A stretch of 64,000 bases of DNA from Synchiropus splendidus (lineage: Eukaryota > Chordata > Actinopteri > Syngnathiformes > Callionymidae): positions 19,030,501 to 19,094,500 of the forward strand of contig NC_071336.1 of NCBI RefSeq assembly GCF_027744825.2, read 5' to 3'. How positions within the stretch are numbered: the stretch's first letter is position 1; each line of letters begins with the position of its first letter. The position numbers and the translations under genes are program-made. Positions 20,112 to 30,450 of this stretch are shown here, in pieces. The notes under the pieces are model-generated. The model was not told where the DNA came from and did not search any database. It worked only from the letters and a program-made list of their open reading frames with translations.

Positions 20112-23100
20112 CAAAAACAATGTGACGTAAAGTAAGGAGAACATTCAGGAAGTTAGCTACTTTGAGGTTCTTTTGAACTCTAGTAACTGGTGTCTGATGG
20201 AGGTTACAGTCAATATAATGCATATAGTAGCACTTTTTTTTTTTTTTTTCGAACAAACAGAGTTTACATGCACCAGTGTAGTTTCCTGATCTACTTGGAA
20301 CTATGATCCTGAAAACATGCATCAATGAATGGCACCTGACAAATCTGAACATGGTGCATCCGGATCATCATTTGACTAATATGTAGAAACAGAGCAAGGT
20401 TGTCAGGAATGTGCTGGTCTTGATGTAGCTTTTAATATCTATGTGTGTGGGTGTATCCAGCAAGCATTTCTTTCTCATTGGAAACCATCATTTGAGACAG
20501 AGTCATGACCAAACTGTATTTTCGGAAGCATGAACTCAGTGTAGCTTGCAGTTATAGAATGAAATGAAATGCCCTCACTGGTTCACTGCAGAAGTTTACT
20601 TAGATGAGTGGCTCAGAGACAACAGGTGCCATATGTGAAATGGATTTATGAAAATTCCACAAGACCGTGAGATCTCCATCCCTAGCGTGATATCAGACAT
20701 AGCGTACTTATGTTCTGCCGAAAGCTTTTCCTGCGGTAAATCAAAACAAAGTCGTAAATAAAAGGACAGAGTGAGAATAAAGAAGCGTGGCGCAGGCAAA
20801 GCACATCGGCAGTCCTGCTGCCATAAACGCTGCTGTCAGTGCTGTGTGCAGGAGTAATTCATCTCAGCAGGAGGAGGCGAAAGAGAGAGACGTACCAGTA
20901 CAAAAGCGATCAAGATGAAAAAAGTTCGCAACACAATGTGGTATTTTCCAGCAGTTTTAAAGCTGTGAATGCCCCAATAAACACGCTAGGTTGGATGGAA
21001 TTGTCATAGTCCTTAAAACAGAACTAAATAAAGTTACAGTTTTGTTTTCTTTGCCGCTCGGTTCTTTGAACACAGTGGTAGGTTCAGACGCCTCAGTGCA
21101 GGAATGAGGGGCCTCATTCCTTTTGAAGCTGAAAAAGTTGAATTAATTTCCATTTCTTGTCTGAGTGGTTGTTTTTCTTTGGTTTGATGAACTTGCCCAG
21201 CAGCACTGACACAGCCATGTTGCTATCAACTACTCATATGCAATTTAAATACTGCGAGGATTAATATAATATATATAATATATAAATGTCATCAAGACAC
21301 ATTCAGAATCATGTAAAACCAGATAGATTCTCCGCTCTTCCTTTGACATTTATTTCCATTGACATTTGCATTACTTGCATTCCTTTTGTTACTATACATA
21401 TATCAAAAGTATCATCTTGTTATACATTATACAGAGACTGAAATGAAGCTTCTTTTCATTCCAGCCCCTTATTCCCTCTATTTCTTATTTTCCCAAACAG
21501 TTATTTGTCACTGAGTGTAGAGCTTTTTGTTTGTTTTGTTTTCTTCAGTGTTGCCTAGATGTCTGCGCTTTTGATTTCCTCTAGTGCCTGTGTCACATTA
21601 TTTATGTTATGTTGTGTGTAATGTTCAGTCGCTGCTGATCTTTGAAGTCTCTTCCTCAGAGGAATGGAGAAGTTTCTGTTCGACACATCTGTTGAATTTC
21701 CTCCCATTGTTTTGCCTCTTCGTTGCCTTTGTAAATGAATTCTATATGTTTACTCAGATTATTGTGAGCATTTGTCTCAGTGTGGTTCTAACATATCACC
21801 CGTGGAAGTTCTTCTTCAATGTTCCTCTTCATCAGGAGTTAGATGTTGCGGTAGCAGTCCATGTCTAGGACTTATCATGACCACCAGTGTTTGCTAGCTA
21901 GTCACTAGCTAGACAGTTCATTCATGTGTGAGCTATAATGTGCAAGTCCTTATCTGTAGTACAAGCAGTTGCTCCACAATCCTACACTGCTGAGCAAGTG
22001 TGGTAGCGTAGCAGAGCATAGCATAGCATAGCATAGCATAGCATAGTGGTGTTCTAAATGCTCTCTTTAAAAATGTATTTGCATTTCCTCCTTTAATCCA
22101 TAATGTGAGTTTAAAGAAAAATGCACAATATTAAATAAAAACAGTATTAATTAAAAACAGTACTATATATATATATAATTTTAATATTTCAATCCCACCC
22201 CATTTTACAGTATTTTAATAACGCATTTTGTTATAAATTTTTTATTTCTTCTCCTCATTTTTTTCTGCTTAAGTGAAAAAACATTTTGTTTCATTAAGAA
22301 TATGCACTTATCTTGGCCCTATATTTTAAGATTAAAAAAAAATATATATAGTCATAGTGTGAGAATAATAATAAGAATAATGTTGGGCTGTAAAAATACT
22401 GTATTGACCAGCCAAGAGTTTCCTGCGACCCAAAACAGTAATATAAATCAACACAGCCCACCGCAAGCTTTATAGCGTACTTTGATCAGGTAGGTAGTCT
22501 TTCAAACCAGGTAGACTTTCCCCTTTATTACGGAGTGATATGTTTGCTTGCTATCTTTTTTATGTCCTGCTTTCAGAGTTTTTTTTTTTTGTCAAGGACA
22601 CATGTATATGCGCCGCTAGGAGTGATGAAAAACTAAAAGCTTCCATTTTGATTTAGTCACTTTTACGAGGAAAAGTAAAATGACCTCAGCAACATTTTTG
22701 TTTCACCGCAGATGTACGATTTGATTTAAGTCCGTCAGGCAGAAAGCATCAAAGCACTCAGGAATCCATCAAGTCCAGACACTGAAAATTCAATGACAGT
22801 GTAGTTCCACGACTAGAGATGTTCAATACATATATTTTCTCATGTATGTTTTTGACTTACTGGATCATGGACTTATTGATCAGCTTATGGAGCTTCAAAA
22901 AATGCCATGAGAGGCACAAGGGTTCAATAGGTGCATGAATCCTTTCCACATCACAAGATACTTCAAACACCAGTTAATGTAAAAAGCAATCGCTGACTTA
23001 TTCACAAGTTTGTGTCGATGTCAGACTCATTTTCCAGTATGTCTGGTGACTGCTTTATGAAGTTTCATTTTCACATGGCGCGTGACTCCGCTTGCTCTCC

Positions 23101-23724
23101 TGGCTAAGCACAGATGACCATGAATTTTCTATGCACTGTCTAATGGTTTTCTGGAATTAACAGTTATTCATCAGTGCAAACCTTCAACAGGTTCTGATTG
23201 AATTATCAGTCAATTTTCTCGTCCCACTCCCATTTAACAAATGCTGAGCTGCCTGTTGCACACACGCCTTCATCATTCATTTATGGTTTGTCAAACGTTG
23301 CACACTATAATTAAAATGTAATTGATGACGAGAAATGGTAATTATCTGCGGGTGAGCAAGGTCGATGCGGATAACTGAGTCTTCTTTGACTCACTGCAGG
23401 TGTCTGAGACATGTTCCTTTTGAGAAGTCTGGATTATTCAACAAGGCCAGGATCAGTTGAATGGATTTTTCAGATAATTAGCTGAATTCAAGCTGCAGCT
23501 CTCTTCCGCCGAGATGCTGAATTTTACTGGGAATCGACTGGAGAAAAGATGCTTTCTACGTTTTGTGCTGCAAAAATGGACACACATTGACATGGACGGA
23601 TAATTATGCGCCTGGTTTGCTCTGCTCATTTCAAAATAACATAACAAACTGGCTTAGATTGATCATTTTAAGTTCCTACAATATAAAAGGATAAAAAAAA
23701 TGCGGTCAGTTTTGTTCGAATGAC
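20112..23724. other. Intergenic, no gene seen
   Basis: Mostly single-copy-looking AT-rich DNA, with TAAT-rich blocks at about 20.6-20.9 and 23.2-23.4 kb (see findings) and the GCATA microsatellite. No exon was identified. Confidence 0.5.
22016..22045. repeat. (GCATA)n microsatellite
   Basis: Six perfect tandem copies of the pentamer GCATA. Confidence 0.95.
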
Positions 23725-24478
23725 TGTCAGGATTAGTGGAAGGATGGACCCAAATACAGCCAGTGCTGGTCGACAGATGACACGGAGAACAAGATTAACT
23801 TTAACAATTTAACCGATGGACACAGGTAAGCAAATACACAGACAAGTAACTATGAAATATAGGCGCCGGGAACCAAAACGCGGACCGGGAAGAACACACA
23901 GGGAACGGGGGAGAATCTGGAACACAAGAGAGGCGGATTAGAATCACAAGCCCTAAAACTGGGAGAACAGAAAACACACCCGGAGTTAAGCGCAACGAGG
24001 TGGCAATAAACTAAAAGCGCTAGGTGGCGGTGGCTATTCACACTCACGCACACGAGGGGTAAACTAAACAGATTTATCATAACTGAAAAGTGAGACCAAT
24101 AACTGCTCACACGCGGAATGAAGGGAAGTTAACGGAGGAAGAGCGAGGAAGGATGTGAAAACAAAGGGTTGCGACAGAATAGGAATTCATGCGAGGGAGG
24201 AATTTAGAAAGGACGAGGGCTGAAGCGAGAACACGGACGACTTGGGAAGAGATACCTGAGTGGAGAGTGGAAATCTACCATCTGGCAAACGTAGCTGGCG
24301 TCGGGAGGAATATATCCGAGGAGGGATTGATGAGAGCCAGCTGCGTTTGCCTGTGAAGTTGGTGAGAAGGAGCAGAAACGGAAACGAGAGGGAGTAACAG
24401 AATAAAAGCACGAGGAAGGGACGTGGAGAAAATACAAACAGTACAAAAAAAAAAAACGGTTAAAGTGCGGAAATGACT
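23725..24478 (-). mobile_element. Solo LTR-like element B
   Basis: On the + strand it begins TGTCAGG. Read on the minus strand it shares a block (TTAAATTGTTAA followed by TAATCTTGT) with the LTR at 50542-51184, and GGCAAACGCAGCTGG with the LTR at 26352-26816. It is GC- and CpG-richer than its surroundings. The right boundary is soft, because it ends near AATGACT rather than TGACA. ATGAC lies outside the left end and again near the right end, but the fit is imperfect. No internal genes. Confidence 0.55.
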
Positions 24479-24751
24479 CTGCTATGGAGAGCCTGAGATA
24501 AATGTCACTCAGAGCATTAAAGGTTTTATTTGGGCGCAAAGCTGATAGATAACAGTCTTTTAACTTAAAGCTCTCATGTGCTTACGTTCTTTGTCAAGTA
24601 CGCTCTTACTGCTTTTCTGTCTTTTAAAAGCAAATGCGACACAAGCTGTAACTGCTGGCTGGTGATGGCTTTCTGGTCCCTGCGTGGGTAAAAAGGAAAA
24701 ATAAAATAGTTGAAGAAGTTACATACATAAAGTTATTTCATTAAGGTAAGT
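24479..24751. other. Intergenic spacer
   Basis: A short spacer between two LTR-like elements. Nothing recognised. Confidence 0.5.
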
Positions 24752-25150
24752 GTAACAATCGTAGCCGGGAGACCCAAGTGCAGCAGGGAGGAGACTGAGA
24801 CAAGTCCAACAAATTTAATAGCATGACTAACTAAATGCACTTGACTTCTAATCTTGAAGGAGGTAAAATACGAAAATACAAACAGAAACACTCTCTACTA
24901 CAAACTAACTAAGGAGGTAGGAGAAACAAAGCCAATTCAAAAAAAATCTCAACACGAGATGGCGACGGAGACCAAACAAACAAAAATCGAACAAGTTCAA
25001 CAAGCGTCCATGAGCGCGTAACAAATCCAGGAAAACGAGGAAAGTCCACTGGATTGAGTCTCTAAAAGTAAAGGGTTAACTGCGATGCAGAGCAGCAGCC
25101 ACTGAGCAGTACCCAGTTGGAGAATTTAAAGGTACAACGCCAGGTGGAGG
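24752..25150 (-). mobile_element. LTR-like element C, probably truncated
   Basis: The + strand begins TGTAACAATCG and continues 'gggagacccaagtgcag', the arrangement seen at the minus-strand 3' end of the neighbouring LTRs. TTTAAT (ATTAAA on the minus strand) sits near the expected polyadenylation position. No matching right terminus or duplication was found, so the right limit is approximate. Confidence 0.4.
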
Positions 25151-26114
25151 TCATCAGGACAAACCATAGGCACAAACCCATGAGTATCTGCTCGACATAA
25201 ATGGGAGCAGAACTACTAGAGTGCTTGAATTAAATGTTCGGATTTGATCCGACCACCATGTGGCCAGAGGTCGGTGAGGACGTTTTCTGATATGTCCCTG
25301 AAGACACATCTGGGTTGCACAGGTCTTTGTTTGCAAACACTACCTGTACTCTCAGAGAGCCTTTTTTGTGAAGCTGCCGACCTCCAGATGCACAGACACA
25401 CTTCAGTCCTCGCCTCTTGCTTCTAAGTCCTGGAAACACAGTGAACCAGAATCCATAATGAGCCTCATCCGAGCTCAGCTGCAGTATCTAAGTGGTAATC
25501 AGCATGAAGCTCATTCCACTCTGGTGTTCATCATAATTATGGGTCTCAGTGTTTATGATTGCATCCACACTGTTCCTACACAGCGTTTACATTTCAATTT
25601 GAAGCCTTTGGAATTTACATTTCTCCACACATAAACAATGGAAAGGATATTTCTTCATTTCTTCTGGGGCGTATTCCTTGTGCACACGTTGGTGCATTGA
25701 TGTATGTGTGCAGACTGGTGTTTTCATTTGTTGGCAAGGCAGCGTTCATTATACAAGGAAGCGGAAGGGTTCACTGTTTTTCGTCTCTCTCCGCAGCACA
25801 GGTGGAATTAATAAAGATTCATTATTAAATGCTGCTGGATTCAGATATTCTTGTTTTCCAGTCCCCAGAAGGGTCAGCCGCATTTTTTATTCTCTCCTGT
25901 TCAGTGAAACCAACACGGTAATGATGTAAACAATGCAAAGAAGAAAAATACTGTAACAACAATCCCACATCATTTAACTTTACTTACGGGGTTCCAGACA
26001 GTGTGTTTATACGGTTTCCTCAGACCTCACTTATATGAGCCTTGCAGAGGGTATTAGTTCAGTTCAAAACTGTGATTTAAATGCTGGATTAATTCACTTA
26101 TTACAGACTGTATA
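25151..26114. other. Intergenic, no gene seen
   Basis: Several overlapping short frames on both strands at 25150-25930 show no recognisable domain. No repeat identified. Confidence 0.5.
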
Positions 26115-26200
26115 AAGCGCACGTGTCAAAACCAAGGCCCCGGGACCAAATCCAGCCCACCGTGTCATTTCCTGTGGCCTGTAAGCGCTATGAAAACAAA
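26115..26200 (+). mobile_element. hAT-type terminal fragment
   Basis: Reads 'gtgtcaaaaccaaggccc' followed by 'gggaccaaatccagccca'. This resembles the 'GTGTCAAACTCAAGGCCCGGGGGCC' end found on many vertebrate hAT-type elements. Only one end was recognised. Confidence 0.45.
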
Positions 26201-26351
26201 CAGTTGAAAGCAGATTCAAAACTGAAAAAAAGGCGCACCAAAAACCAGATCGCCAACAAAGCGCAACATGTCCATATCACATGGTCAATTATGAGAAGTT
26301 TATAGAAGCTAGCTGTGAAGACTGCCTTTGCCCTCAGCATCCTAAACCAAC

Positions 26352-26816
26352 TGTTATGTTTTGTGTCCCGTTCGTAATTTTAATTTGTTACTTCCTGTGT
26401 TCCAGCCTCTGTGTTTCCTGTTTTTACCCGTTTCTTTCCAGCTTAATGGCAAACGCAGCTGGAACTCATTCCGCTGATTGTCCTCCCATGGATATCTACT
26501 CGCGGGTTCCAGCTTGCTTTTGCGAGATGGTTCGTTGACGAATCTTGGTCCTGGTTTATCCTCTGTGATCTAGTCTCTTCTCTCCTCTCATCTGCTCTTG
26601 TCTTTTGCTCTGTGATAGTTTGTTCGAGTGTTTGTTTACTCGCTATTTTAGTTTTGCCTGCGTGGTATTTATTTCCTTGGTTTGAGTGTGTTTTTACTTC
26701 TACCTAGCGTCCTTAGTTATAATGTAACCTCGTGAGTTTAGATCCGAGTGATATTTCTATTGTTCCAGTTTTCAGGGTCGTATTACTTAAAACGGTTTTC
26801 TGTTCCAGGTTTGACA
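26352..26816 (+). mobile_element. Solo LTR D with 5-bp target-site duplication
   Basis: A 465-bp element starting TGTTATG and ending TTTGACA, flanked by perfect CCAAC duplications at 26347-26351 and 26817-26821. TG...CA ends plus a 5-bp duplication fit an LTR retrotransposon (Ty3/Gypsy-type expected). It shares GGCAAACGCAGCTGG with element B. No internal region remains, as expected after LTR-LTR recombination. Confidence 0.75.
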
Positions 26817-27259
26817 CCAACATCGACATGGGAGTGAGGATGCTTTGAACGACACATGCTACACAGATATTTCTACGGAGTAACATTACACACTACATTG
26901 GTTTCATTGTGGAAATTTTGCAATGGTGTTCAAAGACTTTATTTGGAACATACAGAGAGACATCAAACATGGCCATCACGGTTAGTGGAGCTGTTGGGAA
27001 TGGACAGCCTGATCACAAGACGTCTCTTCTCAGTATTCCAACAGTAGTTGGAATGAGTGATAACGTATCGTACATGACTAAGAAAACAATTCCCACCATG
27101 AGAATTTTACTCTTTTTATCTTATGATACATTTGGCAAACACAGTGCACTCACAGCATTGTACTTACTTGTTACTCACCAATTCACTGGCGTGAGGCTGT
27201 CATGGTGAGTAGGGCAAACATGACAATTTTCATCTGTTACATGTTTATTACACCTATTA
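26817..27259. other. Intergenic spacer
   Basis: AT-rich sequence between the CCAAC-flanked LTR and the MITE. No feature recognised. Confidence 0.5.
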
Positions 27260-27773
27260 CAGTGGTACCTCGGTTTTCGAATTCGAACATTTACTGTTTC
27301 TTTTTTATATTGAAGTGTAAAACCTTTCCTGTCTCCGCACTGGACCGTGGTAGAGTGTCACAAGGGAGGTGCCTGCTCTCGACACCTCTGAGGCTCCAGG
27401 GTTTGATGTCCCGTTGTCGGCTGGAGCTCAGACAGGGATGAGGCGAGTCTGGGACAGAGCGTTACTTGGTTTATGACTTTGTCACAGCCAAACTGCACAG
27501 AAGCGCACATTCAGAGCTGGACACACACCGGGCACCTCTTCACTTCTGGAGAGACGTCACTCACTCGGCAACCCCTCCCACATGCAGCGGCCACACACAT
27601 AGAGGAACAGTGCACCTGCAGCAGACACTCTACATTCACTCCTACAAAAGACTATTTTAAGGCTTAGAACGCATTATTTCTTTTTCCATTCATTGTAATG
27701 GGAAAAATCGATTCTGATTTTGAACAATTCGCTTCTCAAACGGCCGTCTGGAACGGATTGTGAGGTACCACTG
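27260..27773 (+). mobile_element. TA-flanked MITE, copy 1 (pogo/Tigger- or mariner-like)
   Basis: 514 bp beginning CAGTGGTACCTCGG and ending GAGGTACCACTG, giving 12-bp terminal inverted repeats. TA lies on both sides (27258-27259 and 27774-27775), the duplication expected for the Tc1/mariner/pogo superfamily. No transposase frame is present, so it is non-autonomous. It is highly similar over most of its length to the copy at 46150-46855, but lacks about 190 bp near its left end. Confidence 0.85.
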
Positions 27774-28825
27774 TATATGCTTACAAATAAACATCTGGCA
27801 TAAATAAAATATGCGTGTCTTTTTGGTATTGTTAGGTCAGACCACACACTTTGTTAAGTGCCGAGGTTTGATGAGAATGACTGACCGCTCCCGCTCATTC
27901 CCGTAAACAAGTGGATGAGAAAAAATCTAACTCAATAATGTATTAAAATGCAGTTACCCGAGCAGTGCAGAAAAATGGAGGAAGAAAACCGATGGAGAAA
28001 AACGGACAAGGATAAAGGTAAGTTATGTGCAGGTGATATGGGCTGGAGAGGGGGAGGTGAGGTGGAAAGTTGTTTTATTGGTTTATTGCTTTGTTGTTTT
28101 ATAAAAGTTAGCCTGTCCTGCCCAGTTCAAATGGAAAATAACTTTCAGGGACAAAACCTGATTCATTTAAATGTCATTTATTTGACTTTTTTCCCTCCAT
28201 GGCTTTTGAGGTGAGGCACGCCGACTGCTTGTCACTGATTTTATTTTCCATTATTCTTTGAAAAGCTTTTATAAAGAGTGTCAAACATGTGGCTGTGTTA
28301 TTTTAGGAGAGCTGCAGCTATTGCAGTAGGTCCTGTACTCATTTATTTGACATGCAAACAGACGGTGACTGTGTCAGCCCTGACCCCCGGGTCAACAGTA
28401 TTAGCACTTCAAATCAACCTGTGAGCATGACTCACTCAGCTTGAGCTCATCTGTCTCTCCCATCCCCGCTGATCGCAGTCTGTATTTATTTATGTTTTTT
28501 CTTAGCCAACTAATCATCAAAGCAATTTCCCACCAGTTTAACGTCAATGTGCCAAGAAGATATTGAAATATGCTTTAAAAACAAGCCATCTTTAAACTGT
28601 GTTAGCTGCGTCATCGCCACAAAACCGGTGGATGTAGGAGTCAGATCTTTGTTCAAACTCTCTTCCTCAGTGGGCACATGCTCAGTGTGAGGCCCAGCAG
28701 ATGGTGGACCTCTGCGTGGCACCCGCTAAAACCATGACATGTCTTCAACAAATCCAAATTCTCACTTCACAGAGACACCACAGTCATGTTTTTGTAGACG
28801 CTGTCAGCCTTGATTCTTCTTCCTC

Positions 28826-28890
28826 ATCCTCCCACAGACCAAAAACATTTTGAGATTAATTGGCGACACTAAATTCCCTGTAATGTGGAT
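28826..28890 (+). mobile_element. Non-LTR retrotransposon-derived fragment
   Basis: Reads 'cctcccacagaccaaaaacat' then 'attaattggcgacactaaatt'. This is the common fish repeat segment 'CCTCCCACAGTCCAAA...TTAATTGGTGACTCTAAATT'. Short and diverged. Confidence 0.5.
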
Positions 28891-29389
28891 GTAGCATGCT
28901 GTGCAATGAGTCTGTCTGCCTCGTCCTGACTACAGGAAGTGCAATGGTTATTGAATACATCTTCTGATGCTCCTGAGCGTGTTGTCAGTAACGTAGCCTG
29001 GCGTCCTTGGATCATATGTCCTACTCACCACGGTTGATCAGACGGCAGTATGTTCAGGCTTCATAACCACAAGGTCATGAAACCATAAGGTCTCCATGGC
29101 CCTTATGTCCAGATCAGCCTCAAGCTGCAGCCCCTCGGCATTCTCCAGATCGCCCCAGCAAAAACAGTTACCCCTCTTATCCATCAAGGTTGCATTCAGG
29201 GTTTCAAAATCGAATCTGTTTGGAGACAGGTTTACTGGTCATGATAAAAAACTGGCGTTTTTGCTGTCACCAATTCAGAGAGTGACAAAACATTCCCCTC
29301 TGTTTCACTGTGTCACTTCTTATATATAAGAAGTCTTTTTAGAAGTTTGCTCATCGCATGCTGCTTTCCAGTGATGTCAGTACACAGAG

Positions 29390-29431
29390 AAATAGTTTCG
29401 CATGATGACTTTACATCATGCAAAACTATTT
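29390..29431. repeat. Short hairpin
   Basis: Arms 29390-29407 and 29414-29431 (18 nt each) are reverse complements with one mismatch, around a 6-nt loop. No poly-U tract follows. Its role is unknown. Confidence 0.6.
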
Positions 29432-29640
29432 ACGGCAAGATTTGTAATGAAAACAAATACAAAAAAAAAAAAAACAGCAAAGCATATGCAATTTAAAGTT
29501 CAAGCAAACTTGTCAGTTGCGTTCTTAGATACGACATGTGAAGTGCTCAAATGTTTCAAAGGTGTTGGATGAGCTAACAGGAAAAAACACCAACAAGGGA
29601 AAACGACACACACTTTGTTAAAAAAAAAGCATTACAGAAA

Positions 29641-30450
29641 CGCCCCCATGGCCGTTCTTGTGTCGTGAAGAAAACGCCACGGCTACACATAGACTCTTCC
29701 AAGCCATCTTGAGACTCTCTGTTATTGATAGCTGCGCTGCTTTTTGTACTTGCCATGCCCAGTATAATGAGGGCTCTGTTCACATATTTGATCCTCTTCC
29801 CTTCATAAGCTTCCCCCAAACGGCCTTTCCATGGCACCGTCAGCAGCACTATGATACGGATGCTCATTGTATCCTGGCAAACCAGAAGTGTATCTGGCCT
29901 CAAGCTGGGGCTGCTGTCGCTGGAATCACAGTGGTTTCTCCAGGTCTAGAGATATCAGTCCAGGGCTGTTGAAAGGGTCCATGCTGCCACAGCTTGGTGT
30001 CCAGGTCCTGACTGCACTCACGTATCGAAAAAAGCTCTTGCACTCGTGGTGTTCTGCGCTCAGGTACAGTAAAATGGTCCTCACCAAGAGCTGTGGTGGA
30101 GAGGTTTGCTGGGCTGGGCAGGATTCCATGTGGCTTCGCCTGCCAGAGGTCTGCCCCGCTGGCTTTCCAGGTGTCCAATGCCTTCTCCCACCAAGTCCAG
30201 GCCCCCTGCTATACCTGAAACCGGCCTGCTTGATCTCCCTTTCTCCACTATTGCCCTCTACTCCTCCCAAATCTGACTCTCCTTCCCCTTGCACTCCCCA
30301 GACTGAGGTGTTGGGAACAGCCCCAAGCCTACTCTGCCTTGAGCCACCAGGACTGACATATCTTTTAGGGGCAGCAGGGACTCAGCATCCAGCACAGCGG
30401 CCTTACATAACCGCTCTCACAAGGTCAGCACCTAGAAAGTTGGTCCTGTG
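29641..30450 (-). other. GC-rich block with coding-like, interrupted frame of unknown identity
   Basis: A minus-strand frame is open for about 148 codons (about 30380 down to 29926). It continues in the same register after single stops through further open pieces to about 29690. A + strand frame of 194 codons (29867-30451) overlaps it. The block is clearly richer in GC than its neighbours. I recognise no domain. It may be a decayed transposon or host pseudogene, or simply a GC-rich stretch in which stops are rare. Confidence 0.25.

Larger units (their letters stand above)
27774..29640. other. Intergenic, no confident gene
   Basis: Includes a short ATG frame ending in a strong donor (27948-28017, see findings), a LINE-derived scrap at 28826-28890 and a small hairpin at 29390-29431. 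Otherwise nothing recognised. Confidence 0.5.

Noticed and set aside
27466..27667. Open frames in the MITE, repeated at 46160-46488
   Set aside because: They are shared because both copies belong to the same non-autonomous transposon; no transposase domain is encoded.
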